DNA from: Simmondsia chinensis
Lineage: Eukaryota > Streptophyta > Magnoliopsida > Caryophyllales > Simmondsiaceae
Assembly: GCA_018398585.1 (NCBI GenBank)
Contig: JAGTTD010000012.1
Span: 21,523,036-21,587,035, forward strand
Direction: 5' to 3'
Length of the DNA: 64,000 nucleotides
The notes under the pieces were generated by a model that worked only from the letters and a program-made list of their open reading frames with translations, did no database searches and was not told where the DNA came from. Shown piece after piece: positions 1-11,269 of this stretch. Position numbers and translations under genes: made by a program. The stretch's first letter is position 1. Each line of letters begins with the position of its first letter.

Positions 1-12
1 TGGTGTGATGCA

Positions 13-267
13 ATGAAGGAGGAGTTTCTTGCAATTCAGAGAAATCAGACATGGGATTTAGTTGATTTTCCAGAAGGGAAGACAGCTATTGGGCTTGAAT
101 GGGAGTATAGAAAAAAGTATAACGCAGATAGGAGTGTACAAAAGCACAGAGCTTGGTTGGTTGCAAAGGGATATGCGCAGCAACAATGCATCGATTATGA
201 AGAAACATTCTCTGTTGTTGACCGTTTTGAAACAATAAGAACTATTCTAGCCTTAGCTGCTCAATAA
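13..267 (+). pseudogene. copia reverse transcriptase, N-terminal part
   Basis: This 84-codon open stretch matches the start of the copia-type RT domain (RVT_2 family). It has the pattern NQTWDLVDFP, then KYNADRSVQKHRAWLVAKGYAQ, the conserved opening in which the enzyme grips the primer-template. It continues with YEETFSVV, where copia enzymes usually have DYxETFxPV. A stop at 265-267 ends the frame and the domain resumes at 304. The intervening bases look like a small rearrangement of the segment that normally reads WxVxQMDVKTAFLNG. No start codon of its own is expected, because copia RT is part of a polyprotein. Confidence 0.85.
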
Positions 268-303
268 CTTGATTGACCTGTGACATCAAGTCTGCATTTT
301 TAA

Positions 304-666
304 ATGGTGAAAGAGGAGGTTCATGTTACTCAACCTGAGAGCTTTGTTATTTGTGGCAACGGAAACAAAGTTTACCGGTTGAAAAAGGCACTTTATGGAT
401 TAAAGCAAGGCTCGCGTGCATGGTATAACAAGATTGATTCTTACGTCAGAGAGAGTGGATTTGAAAGAAGTGAAAATGAGCCCACCTTGTACCTGAAGAA
501 TCAAGGTAAATATGATCTTTTAGTTATGTGTCTTTATGTGGATGATATGATTTATACGGGGTCAGTTGGATTTAAGTCCCATACGATGAAAAAGCTTAAG
601 ATGTCAGATTTGGGTTTACTGCGTTATTTTCTTGGATTTGAGGTGAAGCAAGGTTCAAATACATAA
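304..666 (+). pseudogene. copia reverse transcriptase, catalytic part with YVDD box
   Basis: The segment carries YRLKKALYGLKQGSRAWY and then LYVDDMIYTG. The two aspartates of YVDD are the polymerase metal ligands in copia RT, and both are kept. The domain continues with MKKLKMSDLGLLRYFLGFEVKQG, the usual link toward RNase H. The frame stops at 664-666. It follows the fragment at 13-267 and is the same broken polyprotein. Confidence 0.88.
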
Positions 667-1370
667 ATTATAAAGTGGAACCCACACCCATGAATGTGAA
701 TGAAAGTTTGATACTTGAAGATGGTGCTGGTGTGGCAAGTGGAAGATATTTCGGGAGCTTAGTTGGTGGCGTGAACTATTTGACACACACTAGGCTAGAT
801 ATTGCTTTTTTTTGTTAGTATTGTGTCTCGTTATATGCATTCACCTACAAAGCATCATCTTGGGACATCAAAAAGGATCATGAGATATGTTGCTGGAACC
901 ACTGATTATAGAATTTGGTACTCTAAAGTGTTAAATTCAAATTGTATAGCTTTACTGACAGTGATTAAGCTGGTAGTCTAAATGACAGGAAAAAGTACTT
1001 GAAGTTATTGTTCCAACCTTGGTTTAGGATCTATTTCATGAAGTTCGAAGAAGTGAAAAGTTGGGGCATTGTCATCATTAGAGGCTGATTATGTAGTTGC
1101 AACCTTAAGTGCATGCCAAGCTGTGTGGTTAAGAAGGGTGCTTGCAAATCTTTACGTTGAACAAGAGGAGGCAACACAGATTTTTTGTGACAACGGTGCA
1201 GCGTAGCTTTCCACAGTAAAACAAAGCATATCAACATCAGATATCATTTCATCCGAAGTTTGGTTGCGAGTAGAGCTGTAATTCTCAAGCCTTGCGGTAC
1301 GAACGAGCAAGTTGCAGATATTCTTACCAATTGTCTACATCTAAGCATGAGTACTTTAGAGGCAAGCTGG
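667..1370 (+). pseudogene. copia RNase H domain, decayed
   Basis: No long frame is open here, but pieces in different frames match the copia RNase H region. There is a TRLDIAF-like segment near 790, a segment reading LSSLEADYVVATLSACQAVWLRR around 1070-1140, and FCDNGAA around 1185-1205. In intact elements these read SSxEAEYxA and CDNxxA and hold catalytic acidic residues. Stops and at least one frameshift separate the pieces. Confidence 0.75.
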
Positions 1371-1398
1371 GAGTATGTAAGTTCCAAGCAAGGGGGGC

Positions 1399-1722
1399 TG
1401 TTAACTAGTGCTTCAAGTGGGTCTCGTTTTTATGGATAGAATTCCTCTTGTTTACTTAAGTCAAGGTTATTTGTTTTTTTTTTTTTTTTTTTTTTTTTGT
1501 GACCTAAATAACAGCTTTGGTTGGATAAGTAGGTAGTTATTTTGTTTCCTACTTTTTATCATTTGTTTGTTTCACTGTGAGCCTATATATAGGTTGCTAT
1601 GTTCCATTAAAGCGCAATGTCAAGTATCTTTTCAATTTCAACTAAAAGTCTTTGTCTTGCATTCAAAAGCTTGCATTATTATATTATCCTCTTCCGACAA
1701 TACCTATATCCAAATTTTAACA
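1399..1722 (+). repeat. 3' LTR of the copia element
   Basis: The LTR begins TGTTAACTAG directly after the purine-rich tract AAGGGGGGC (about 1390-1398), which primes plus-strand synthesis. It contains a TATA-like stretch CCTATATATAGG near 1582-1593, as expected for an LTR promoter, and a run of about 31 T at 1467-1498. The end at about 1722 (TTAACA) is a guess from the CA rule, because the partner LTR is outside the window. Confidence 0.6.
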
Positions 1723-2079
1723 AATCGGATATACCCTAACCAAATATTCTTGGGTTGGTTATCATAATTTTTCAAATTAGATCCAATTTAACTTTCTGGA
1801 CTTTCAAATGTCCAGGTATTTTTACTCACCCCAATGTGAGAGAAAAAAAATATAGCCAACAAGAGAGAGACATGGAAGCCTTTACCTAAGGGAGTATTCA
1901 TAGGCACTGAAATTATTTGTGTCATGTGAGAAGTAAGCCTGTGAGTCATTCGAACTATAGACTCAAAGATTTTTGAACAATATGCCAGTTGGTTCAAAGT
2001 TAGTCGTTTGGGATCTTTCTTTTTTATGTGACCTGCAATTTGAAGTTGGACCTGATATGAATCTTAACAAATCTGATAT
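1723..2079. other. unassigned interval between two retroelement fragments
   Basis: About 360 bases with no convincing coding or structural RNA signal. Short open frames on the minus strand lack any recognisable domain. It may be spacer, or remnant internal sequence of the element whose primer site follows at 2080. Confidence 0.4.
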
Positions 2080-2091
2080 GCTCTGACACCA
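2080..2091 (-). other. retrotransposon primer binding site (tRNA-Met type)
   Basis: On the minus strand this reads TGGTGTCAGAGC, one base away from TGGTATCAGAGC, the complement of the initiator tRNA-Met 3' end used as primer by most plant LTR elements. It sits three bases from the TG/CA edge of the LTR at 2095, as expected just inside a 5' LTR of a minus-strand element. Confidence 0.75.
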
Positions 2092-2094
2092 ATT

Positions 2095-2667
2095 TGTGCG
2101 GATAAATCTTGATGCGGAAGTGTGAACCCTAATCTTTTGATTCGATTCAAATAATATGACTCACACAAACAAGAAATAAACAAATATATGGAGAAAGAAA
2201 GAACAAACGAGAACACACAATATTTACGTGGAAACCCCTCTACAATCGAGAGGGGAGAAAACCACGGGCGGAGATGGAAATTCTTTACTGATAATGAATG
2301 GAAGAATTACAACGACACTTCCTCTTGATGAGATCTATAAAAGAATTACAAACACTTTCTCTTAACTCTCGTAACACTCGAAATCTGAATTGAAGGAATT
2401 ACGAAATCACCTCTCTCTCTCTCAATGGCGCGCCTCGCGCTTTAATTGGATCACTAAGTGACGCAAACCCTACGTCCTAATTTATAGGCTCAGGTCTGGG
2501 AGGACCCGATCGATCAGAACCGGGCCGATCGATCGGCCCTCTTACGGCCCAAAATCCCGAAAATTCTCTTAAATCACCTGATCGATCGGGCTTCCCTCCC
2601 GATCGATCGGTGATCCCACGGCAACCCCATAAACTTTAAACAAGTAATTTGAGACATAATCCTAACA
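2095..2667 (-). repeat. 5' LTR of a truncated minus-strand LTR element
   Basis: On the minus strand this 573-bp block starts TGTTAGGATTATG and ends in CA, followed by a tRNA-Met primer site, so it is a 5' LTR with its internal part lost to the left. It includes a (CT)n stretch near 2411-2422 and, near the start, four GATCGATC motifs (about 2508, 2527, 2580, 2601). No partner LTR is in the window. The limits come from the TG...CA rule and the primer site. Confidence 0.7.
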
Positions 2668-4839
2668 GGACCATTGGTTTGTTATATGGTTGGCCATTGA
2701 CCACTGGGGTCAATGTGATCAAGAAGCAATTGCTATTAAGCAAACGAGCTCTGTTAGGTGCTCTATGTATTTTTGGAGACAAATAGCCCTCCATTCCATG
2801 GGTGAGCTTCCATGGTTGTGGAATCATCTTTTATGACTTTCAATACACCTATTTTTCCAAGTTCATTTCTTATGCATAGGGAGATGAGGTTAGGCTAAAG
2901 GACCAAATAAGTTGCCTTCGTGATGTTAGTGTACACTATCATGGGTTCAGCCTCGTGTAGACAGGTGTGCATGGGTGCATGTGCCAATTATTATTTTGAA
3001 TATTGTCAAAGTTAAGGTCTACTGATTATGGCTTATTGAAATCCAAATTTTGTATTTGGTTTCATTTATGCCTTTTAAAGGGAAGGTTTTGAAAAAGGAA
3101 GTTCGTCATTTCTTTCAACTTTTTTTCAAAACTCTATCGGTTTTCTCTTTTGCACTTGTTAAGAGTATTTCTTGGGATACTTCGTGCAAGTTACACTTGC
3201 AACATCTTACTTAGGCTGTCCTTTGTGAATTCCACTATTTTTCTTGTGTTCAAACCCCCTGAGGCGTTTGCTCTAGTCTAGATAAGTTTTTGCTTATGTT
3301 TAGTTGATCTTTGTACAATTTTTTTCTTTCAACTTTCTTTTTCTTTCGTGGTTACTTTAAGATTTTCCTAGAGGTCCATATTTTGCATGACACAATGGAT
3401 TCGAACAAAGTCTCTTTTTTTCTTGACAATTAGGTGGACTGCCTACACGGTGACTTATACCTTTTGAGCCAACAATCTTGCACTTAGGCTTATTGGTTGC
3501 TGACTTAAGGCCTAAGCCATTTTGAGTCAATTACCCAATGCCCATACATTTGGTTCACTTATGGAGGTGTGTCCAACTATAATGTTGGGCTTTTCGTTCT
3601 TATTAGAAAGGATTTTTGTGAATACATATTTGCTAAATGCAAGAAAAAAAGGAAGTAGTTAGGTTCAACTCCTATTGCTTGTACCCAACTTTCTCCTTCA
3701 TGGACCAACTCAGACCCTCGCTCGAGTTTTTTCCTTCATTGTACAAGGGACATCGTCAAGCTTCTGCAGCTAGTCCCCTCTTTCGCCCCTTTCCCTTCCT
3801 CTTCTTCAATGGTGTATTTCCCATTCTACAGCCTCGATTGTGTAGCCTTCAAGTAGGAGGTGTATCATTACTAATCAATTTTCTTATCTTTCTTTACTGG
3901 GGCCACTCGATCTCAGTTGTTCATCATCTAACTCAAGCTTTTATCGTGAGTTGGAGTTAGAAATGGTAACCTTCATCATGTTAAGCGAGAGCCTTCTTAT
4001 TTCGATATTGTAGGAAGAAGGAGCCCACAATCAAATAGTTGATCAAGATTGATGGCTCTAATTAGCACAAGCTTCTGGCCTTCCAAGGTTCATGCCACGA
4101 ACCTACGAAGTGCGGCTCCTGCTGCAACAAAACTAGCTGAAGGGAATCCAACGACGACATTTCCTAGGAGAGATTCCCTCCATGAACCAAAAGGAAACGG
4201 AAAAGTGCCTTTCCCTTGGGTTCATCATGATTACGTTCCTCTCTAGCTAGTGGAGCTTGATGAAGAATCCAATGGAAGCACCTAAGTGGGTCGTGATAAA
4301 CAAGATAACACACTTAAAAGACTCGATGGAGGTGGGGAAGGGATATAACTTAGTGGCAGAGTGTCACCTTCATTATGGTGGAAGTCATTTATTACAACCT
4401 GATTATCCCTAAACCCAATGTGAGTTTTTTTCTATTTTTACTTGATCCCTCACTGCGATTGAAAGAGAATGAAGAAGAGGCTCCTGGGATTGATGTGAGC
4501 AAAAACAGAGGGCTATATTTCTGGGAGTGAACTCCACCACACAGACAACTCCTAGGGTTCCCTTAACTTATTCCCCTTTTCCTCTCCCTGATAGAGAAAA
4601 ATAGGATCCTGATTGTCAATCCTTTTAATGGAACCCAATATATTCATAGCTTAAATATATCTATCAAGTACGTTTGAGGAGGTTCAATGCAAGTACTTCC
4701 TTACTATGCTCAAGGGCATGGCTCAGAATAGTTTGTTTCAATGTTGGCATGTTTTATTGATGGCGTAGCCTTCGATTCTAAGCCTTTCCCCAATAACGTC
4801 ATGAGCAATAAGGGGCGAAAAAGGGCCACTAAGCAATAG
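2668..4839. other. long non-coding interval, decayed repeat DNA
   Basis: More than 2 kb without a supported gene. Open frames at 3637-3960 and 4049-4246 have no recognisable domain and no splice context. The compact, stop-ridden texture and the gag-like sequence that follows suggest this is the 5' untranslated and early gag part of the Tat-like element described next, but I see no protein match here. Confidence 0.35.
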
Positions 4840-6030
4840 ATGTGGCTACGAAAAAAGAAGTTGAGTCCTTTTTGGACTTCGTCTAGAGATTCACATGCGA
4901 AATGATTGATATTTTGAACCTCACTAATAAGTCAGCCATTAGTATATTAATTAATGGGTGAGGACATCTGACTTCAGAATCACCTTATCCAAAAAGCAGG
5001 TGGGTAATACAATTGAGCTATGGAGGAAAGCTCACAAGTACTTTTTACTAAAGTATCACGCAACATGAAGGATCCCTTTGAGAAGGGAAAAACAAAAGGA
5101 CTAAAGAAATACAATAAGGATTTGAAAGAAATTATAGTAACCTAAGCCTTCCATTTAAAAAATAAAAAATAAAAAAAAAGAGCCTCTTAGTAAATCAAGT
5201 TGAGGATCATGCTTTCACCCCACTAAAAACAACCCGAGCCTGAATCTTATGAAAAAAAAAAAAAAAGGGTCTCAAAAAACTGAACGCCCTGTCGAAACTA
5301 AGCATCCTTCTTAATCATAGAGACTGATCGTATGGTGTGAGTTCCCCTAGGATCATAAGCACATCACAAAGCCATGTTCATCCCTCAAGGAACATTAGAT
5401 TAATTGATCAAGCCATTTAAGGAAGTATTGTCGATATGGAGAGGGTGAGAGAAGAGAGGGATGGCAATCAAGGAGTTGCTCAGGCTCAGATATGGGAAAT
5501 GATGAGAACACCAAGAAAGTCATTGCTACAATAGTTGGGGGGTTTAGGCTCTAGAGAGTCTTCTGCAGCTCGTTCCGTTCATCTAAGGTATTGCAGCTCG
5601 TTGAGTTCATCTAAGGCAGTTATCCTATGAAAACCAAAAATGCACTACGCACCCGCAGACTTCAAATCCTGTTATTTGAAGAGGAGGTGGATAAAGTCCA
5701 AAAGATGGCCAAATGGCAATCATTGCAAATATCAACGAGTGTTCGATTGAGTTCTTGTTGATCAGGGCAGCTCCAACCGATATTATTTTCCAACGTGCTT
5801 CAAACATATGTGAATCCCTTGAAAGAAGTTAAGATATGTGGGGTACCTAATTGTAGGATTCATCAAACATCTTGTCAGACCTGTAGAACAGGGAACACTG
5901 GAAACATTGTTCGACCATGGAGGGCTTACTCAAACTATTTCATTTAACTGCTTGATTGTTGGTTCCCCCTCATCTTACAACATTATATTGGGCAGATAAA
6001 CGATGAACAAGAGCAGGTTATATTTACTTA
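4840..6030 (+). pseudogene. Tat-like gypsy gag and protease, heavily decayed
   Basis: Translating through stops gives two recognisable pieces. At about 4857-4990 one frame reads ESFLDFV, then a stop, then RFTCEMIDILNLTNKSA. This matches the gag of Tat/Ogre-type gypsy elements, which typically reads ESLRDFLxRFN. At about 5755-5790 a segment reads LVDQGSS followed by Y-Y-F in place of the usual ADIIF. This is the aspartic protease active site (D-x-G-S-S-A-D-I). At about 5965-6000 SYNIILGR is the protease C-terminal motif, with a stop where proline normally follows. The order is gag then protease, plus strand. No RT follows, so the element is truncated before pol. Confidence 0.65.
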
Positions 6031-6502
6031 AGACCTTGTGATGACAGTTGAATTCAAATCCCATGTGGGATTGATATCCATGGTTTGGTAAGCAAAAAAC
6101 GAACTCCCTCAAGATAACAAATGTGTGTTTTTAAAGACAAAAGGGTCGGTTAGTATCACTTTCTATTTGCAGTTTTTGGTTTTTAAGAAACAAAAACCCC
6201 AATTTTTTAAAAATTACTTTTTTTTTTTCGTCTTTACACATTTCCAATTCATTCAAATTGGGAAAAAAAAACTAAAATAAAACCCAAAACGTGGAAAATA
6301 TTAGTTGTATTTGGCTGTTAGCCGATGGGTAAATATTTAGGTGTAACTGTTTGGTAAAGTCAAATGTTCAAGTTAGTAGATTGATATAAAATGGCATAAA
6401 TAAGCATAAGTGAACAAAGATTAGGAAAAAAAAATTAGACAACAATAAATTTAAATTTAATTTATAGTAAAGATGATAATATTAAATTTAAATTTAAATG
6501 GA
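6031..6502. other. AT-rich interval, no gene seen
   Basis: Strongly AT-rich sequence with poly-T/poly-A stretches and repeated ATTTAAATTTAAAT near 6450-6500. No open frame with a recognisable domain and no clear element ends. Confidence 0.4.
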
Positions 6503-7722
6503 AGAGTGATTAAAAAAAACACCAAATTAGGCACATATGAATTTTTTTAGCATTGTGGTTACTAAGTTAAAAAGAAAGGTATTATACTAGTATTAATAAA
6601 TATTTTTGGCACCAAATTAGGAAAAAACTAATTTGTTTAGCACCTCATGGTAGAGTGTGTACCCTATTTGCCGCCTTGCAAGTGAAGAAGAATTTGAATA
6701 TAGAAAAAATAATTAATAAAACACCAACTCTCTTTATGTGAATTTTTTTAACAATGTACTTACAAAAACAAAAGAAAAAAAGTATCGTACAAGCAAAAAT
6801 GAATATTTTGAACTTTGAACTAGACATAAACTATTTTTTTAAGCATTATATGGTATATAACCCTTGCTCATACGTTTAAATCCTCTATTGTAATTCAATT
6901 GTTTTTGCTCAGAAATACTAATATAGAACGTGATTTTGATAATATATAAGTATATTCATTGATGTATTTTCAAAATAAAGTGTCTTGGCTGTGTATTTGA
7001 TGTGTTTTAGCTTAAATATGGTATGTGTCGACACTTACTTGATGCATATCGACATACGTATTACAAAACGCTCGTTGGATATTGTGTGCCCGCACACAAT
7101 ATTACATAAACCCTAGTCCCAAAAATTGGGGCTGTTTGTCAACACACTACGCTTGGGATATAGTTTTGTACATGTTAGTATTTCTGAGCGAAAATGCATT
7201 AAATTATGTTAGAGGATATAAGTATACGAGCAAGTGTTAGATTTTTTTTCAATAATTTAAATGCAAGCCCAAGAAAGCATGAAGGTGCAGGGCAAGGATC
7301 AAAAGACAAACCAAAAATCCGGAATTCCCAAAGCAGAAGGCTGCCCAAAATAGAGAAGAAATTTATGTCTGAGAAAATGTTACATATCATACAATGCTCA
7401 AAAAAATAGTTTATATCTAATTCAACGCTGAAAATATTTATTTTAGCTAGTACAATACTTTATTTCTTTTACTTCATAAGTATAGTGTTAAAAAAATTCA
7501 CATAGAGATAACTTGGTGTTTCTTTAGTTACTTTTATTACGTTAAAATTCGCTTTATTTTTTCCTACTTGCAAGGAGGCAAAAAATTTACTTTTTTCCTA
7601 GTTCTATGCCAAAAAAATTTATTAATACTCGTATAATACCTTTCTTTTTAGCTTAGCAAGTACAATGCTAAAAATATTCATATGTATCTAATTTGGTTTT
7701 TTTTGCTTTATCATTCTTCTAA
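6503..7722. repeat. large imperfect inverted repeat (MITE or foldback-like)
   Basis: The left arm (about 6503-6922) matches the reverse complement of the right arm (about 7173-7722). Shared blocks include ACCAAATTAG followed by ACATATGAAT, AAAAAGAAAGGTATTATAC, TATTAATAAAT, TAAACTATTTTTTT and GCTCAGAAATACTAA, in the same order on opposite strands. The right arm has an extra block of about 120 bp (7258-7378) that the left arm lacks. The spacer 6923-7172 has a palindrome, ATTGTGTGCCCGCACACAAT. No transposase frame is present. This could be a non-autonomous DNA transposon with long terminal inverted repeats, or two copies of one repeat inserted head to head. Confidence 0.7.
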
Positions 7723-8080
7723 TTATAGTAAAGATTTAATAAAAGAAGAAATTTTAGGTGAACATCACTTATATAATAAAAATTTAAAGGATTTTATGAA
7801 CATTAAACAAAAAATGTAAGGATTGCAATTACGTAAATCAAGGAAGAACAGGGAGAGCAATGAGAGGTTATAGTTGACAGTATTTTTGTAATTAAAATGA
7901 AGAAAGGTAAAATAGTGAATGACCGTTCAAAAAAAAAAAAAAAACAAAATAAAATAGTGAATGAGGTTTCATTTTTGAAGAGGCTAATATAGAATTTTGA
8001 AAAGCTAAAAGTTAATTTTTAAACTTTTGAAAAGCTTTATTTCAAAAGTTAAATCTACTATAAAAGCTAACAGAAAAAAG
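7723..8080. other. AT-rich interval, no gene seen
   Basis: AT-rich spacer with an A-run near 7930-7944. It lies between the inverted repeat and the left LTR at 8081. No coding signal. Confidence 0.4.
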
Positions 8081-8453
8081 TGATGCAGCGTGTAAATGAA
8101 AAATTAAGAAAACGGGAAGGTTCAACAGCCTTCCCTTAATTCTTATTACGAAAATAGTAAGAACAAAGGGGAAAAGTCACTCAAACCCTAGAAATATTTA
8201 AAGAGAAATTTATCTAATTGAATGCCTCAAATCCTAATTCTTACTCTTTTTAAATAGAGGATAAACTCTAGCAAAAATAAGGAAACAAATCAAGATAAAA
8301 TCAAACAAATCTTTTTTAATCTCAATCAAAACAAAACCCTAACTTAAGCTGCTGATTTCTGCGGTGCCTCTCTACTCGCCAAGTCTCCCACCAACTAGCC
8401 AAGACGTACCCGCCAACATACCCACCAATGTCTGCGAATTGCCGGCTGCATCA
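8081..8453 (-). repeat. 3' LTR of the 8-13 kb gypsy element
   Basis: It aligns along its length with 12734-13094, for example the shared blocks TTCTTATTACGAAAATAGTA, GGGGAAAAGTCACTCAAA and CTCAATCAAAACAAAACC. It differs by many substitutions and a short indel near 8198. The polyprotein C-terminal frame appears to run into it. Confidence 0.88.
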
Positions 8454-9805
8454 TCCTCTCCAAGCCGGAGAGAATTTGCCCTCGAATTCATAATAAAGTT
8501 CACAGGATCATTGTCGCCAAAATATGGGGTCAAGTGTTTGACATTGAAGACGTTAGAGGTCCTCATGTCGGCCGGTAACTGAACACAGTAGGCATTATCG
8601 TTGATTTTGCCAACGATCTTCAAAGGACCTATCTTGCGTGCCATCAACTTGTTGTATTCCCATGCCGGAAACCGTTCTTGTGTAAGAATGGCCCAAACTT
8701 GATCGCCGACATGGAACTGAACTTGAAACCGATGTTTGTCACTTGGCAATTTGTATTTGGCGCTAGCTTCCAGTAGCCATGCTCAGTCTGCTTGTGGAAA
8801 TCTTGGAGACTGGAAACGAACTCTTCTGCCTTTCCGTTAGGACGAGTGAGATATGAAATTGGCACCAAATTTATAGGGACCGTGGAATGAAACCATAAAG
8901 AACTTTGAATGACGGAAATCCAGTACTCCTATTGACTGAGCTGTTGTAGGCCAATTCGGCTTGGTATAGCTTTTGCTCCCAACCCTTGATGTTGTCAGCG
9001 ACGAGACAACATAGCAAGTTACCTAAAGAGTGGTTTGTGATTTCTATTTGCACATCTGTCCGAGGATGGTGCACCGTGCTAAAGGACAAGGATGTGTTCG
9101 CCATCTACCTTAAGGCTTTCCAGAAGTAGTTCACGAATCTTACATCTCTGTTAGAAACAATGCTTGCCGGGAAACCGTGAAGCTTGTAGACTTCTTTGAA
9201 ATACAACCCGGCGACATAGACTGCGTCATCTTGGAGAAGCGATCCACAACAACAAAAATCGAATCTATTCCTCCTTTCATTCTTCGTAATCCTAGCACGA
9301 AATCAATGCTCACGTCTGTCCAAGGTTGACTTGGAATCGTCAAAGACATGTAAAGGCCTGCATTGGTCACTATGCCTTTCGACACTTGACATATACGGCA
9401 ATGCTTGACAAATCTCTTGACTTCTTTGCACAAGAAAGGCCAGACATAGTTGGCGCCAATTAGCTGTAACGTCTTGTCCCTGCCCATATGTCCTTCGTTG
9501 TGCTTTTCCTCCATGATTTGGAGGTGTAAACTCGACCTTGGGATGCAAAGTTGATTTTCCTTGAAGAGGAACCCGTCATGGATGGAGGAACCGGGAATAG
9601 AGCTGGATTGAGCCTCCCACCAAATCTCTCCAAAGGCAACATCATCTGCATACTGATCCGCTAACTGTTCAAAGTCGGTAATGGCGACTCTGCTCTGTGT
9701 CAAAAGGAGTTTACGCCTACTTAAAGCATCTGCCACTTTGTTCAACACTCGAAACTTGTGTTTGATTACAAAGTGAGAGTTGAATGAAACTCGGCCACTT
9801 AGCAT
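8454..9805 (-). pseudogene. gypsy integrase, broken into several frames
   Basis: Reading right to left, the first part (9805-9140) has the zinc-binding H-H-C-C region with HNEGHMGRDKTLQLI and KHCRICQVSKG. The core start follows with [13 protein letters not shown], which holds the first catalytic aspartate, and VVVDRFSKM. After a frame break, 9104-8871 continues the core with HHPRTDVQIEI, where intact elements read YHPQTDGQTE, and LAYNSSVNRSTGFPSF. The last part (8868-8372) has the post-core SH3-like region, HVGDQVWAILTQERFP then KIGPLKIVGKINDNAYCVQLP and FNVKHLTPY. I see no convincing chromodomain after this, unlike in the other two gypsy elements with short LTRs here. Confidence 0.85.
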
Positions 9806-10251
9806 GTCGATCTGAAAGTTTTTCTTGGCTATTGATGTACTTCAAGGCCGCATTGTCAGAATAAAATTAAAACAAACTCCCTATTGGCGAGGTAAGACTT
9901 CCAGTGCCATAACACCCTTACCGCCGCATGAAACTAAACATCGTAAGTGGAATAGTTCAATTTACTTCCATCGAGCTTCTCGGTGAAGAAAGCAATAGGC
10001 CTACCCTTTTAGCTAAGCACGGCGCCAATGCCAATCTTGGAAGCGTCTGTATGAAGCTCGAAGGTCTTCTAGAAGTTTGGCAAGGCTAGTACCAGTGTTG
10101 TGGTCAATTCTTCTTTATCTCAGCAAAGGCATTGTCTGCATTCAAACACCAAGCAAAATGAACTCCCTTTCATGCAATCTATTATAGGCGCCATGATTGA
10201 ACAAAAGTTCGGAACAAACCGTCGATAGAATGACACCAACCTATGGAAACT
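9806..10251 (-). pseudogene. gypsy RNase H domain, decayed
   Basis: No open frame of note, but pieces on the minus strand read DASKIGIGAVL, then GRPIAFFTEKL and LNYSTYDV. These match the gypsy RNase H start, where the aspartate of the D-A-S motif is a metal ligand. A stop lies just after GAVL. It joins RT on the right and integrase on the left. Confidence 0.75.
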
Positions 10252-10758
10252 CTAGACTTTGCCAACTATTCGTGGCTGAGGCAAATCACGGATGGCGGCA
10301 ATTTTTTCTTCATCCACAACTATGTCATCCTTGGAGACAATAAATCCAAGGAAAGTTACCCGGTCTTTCACGAACTCGCACTTCTTCAAAGCGGTAAATA
10401 AGTGTTGATCTCTTAAGGTACTCAACACTTCCTTGAGGTGGATCATATGTTCACTCGGATCTCTGCTATAAATAAGAATATCGTCAAAGTAGACGACTAC
10501 GAACCTCCCAATGAACATACGTAAGACCTGGTTCATGAACCTCATGAAGGTACTTGTCGCATTGGACAATCCGAATGGCATGACAAGCCATTCGTACTGC
10601 CCTTCTTGAGTCTTAAAAGGAGTCTTCCACTCATCTCCAAGCGAGATGCGGATCTGATGGTATCCGCTCTTCATATCTAACTTGCTAAACACTCTTGAGT
10701 TCTCCAGCTGGTCAAGTAAGTCATCCAACCTTGGGTCAGGAAAGCGATAGCGTACCAT
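10252..10758 (-). pseudogene. gypsy reverse transcriptase core with YFDD box
   Basis: A 168-codon open stretch shows the RT palm: [43 protein letters not shown], and [12 protein letters not shown] with both catalytic aspartates. It ends with [19 protein letters not shown] and the thumb region. The frame is open across the whole palm, but the upstream frame joins out of register, so the polyprotein is broken. Confidence 0.9.
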
Positions 10759-11269
10759 AAGGACTCAAACTCTCCCGGATAAACCCCATGGTGAACAACT
10801 CCTCCACTTGGTGTCTCAACTCGTCGTGCTCAATAGGACTTGTACTGTAATGGGGCTTATTCAGCAAGGCATCCCCCGACATCAAGTCAATGCGGTGCTG
10901 AATATCCCTTAGTTGCGACAGAGTGTCCGGTAACTCATCGGCAAAGACATCCACAAACTCCCTCAAAAATTCACCAACCTCACTCGGTATCTCCCCTGGG
11001 TCACCCGTACTCCCTTTTCTAATTAAGACGAACACAATCTTGCTTTCGCCAACCTCCTTGGTGAACATAGCTCTGCCTTGCAAATTCGGGTTTGCAGCTA
11101 CTAAAGCTTTTGGCGCCTCGTCTTTCTTGGGTAACAAAATCGTCCTCATTCCCTCAAAGATGAAACTATAAGTGTTCTTGCGCCCATCACGAATGGCTCC
11201 CCTATCATATTGCCTCGGGCACCCCAACAATAGATGGCAAGCGTACATGGTGACTATGTTACACCACAC
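10736..11269 (-). pseudogene. gypsy protease end and protease-RT linker
   Basis: The frame opens with ACHLLLGCPRQYDRGAI, the protease end that reads LLGRPWQYD in intact elements. It then runs through GRKNTYSF and a linker to [22 protein letters not shown], the segment just before the RT palm. The frame ends at 10736 and overlaps the RT fragment in another register, so a frameshift lies near 10750. The protease active site itself would fall in 11270-11500, where I see only decayed sequence. Confidence 0.75.

Larger units (their letters stand above)
1..1722 (+). mobile_element. 3' part of a Ty1/copia retrotransposon, truncated by the window edge
   Basis: The order reverse transcriptase, RNase H, purine-rich tract, LTR is that of the 3' half of a Ty1/copia element on the plus strand. 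Its 5' half would lie outside the window. Reading frames are interrupted at about 267-304 and after 666, so it is not functional. The right limit rests on a candidate LTR end in TTAACA near 1722 and is uncertain. No second LTR is in view, so age cannot be judged. Confidence 0.8.

Noticed and set aside
3637..3960. 107-codon open frame on the plus strand
   Set aside because: No recognisable domain, no splice or promoter context, and surrounded by decayed retroelement DNA.
7040..7105. Palindromes GTGTCGACAC and ATTGTGTGCCCGCACACAAT as regulatory operators
   Set aside because: They lie in the spacer of the inverted-repeat element with no gene nearby; no support for a regulatory role.
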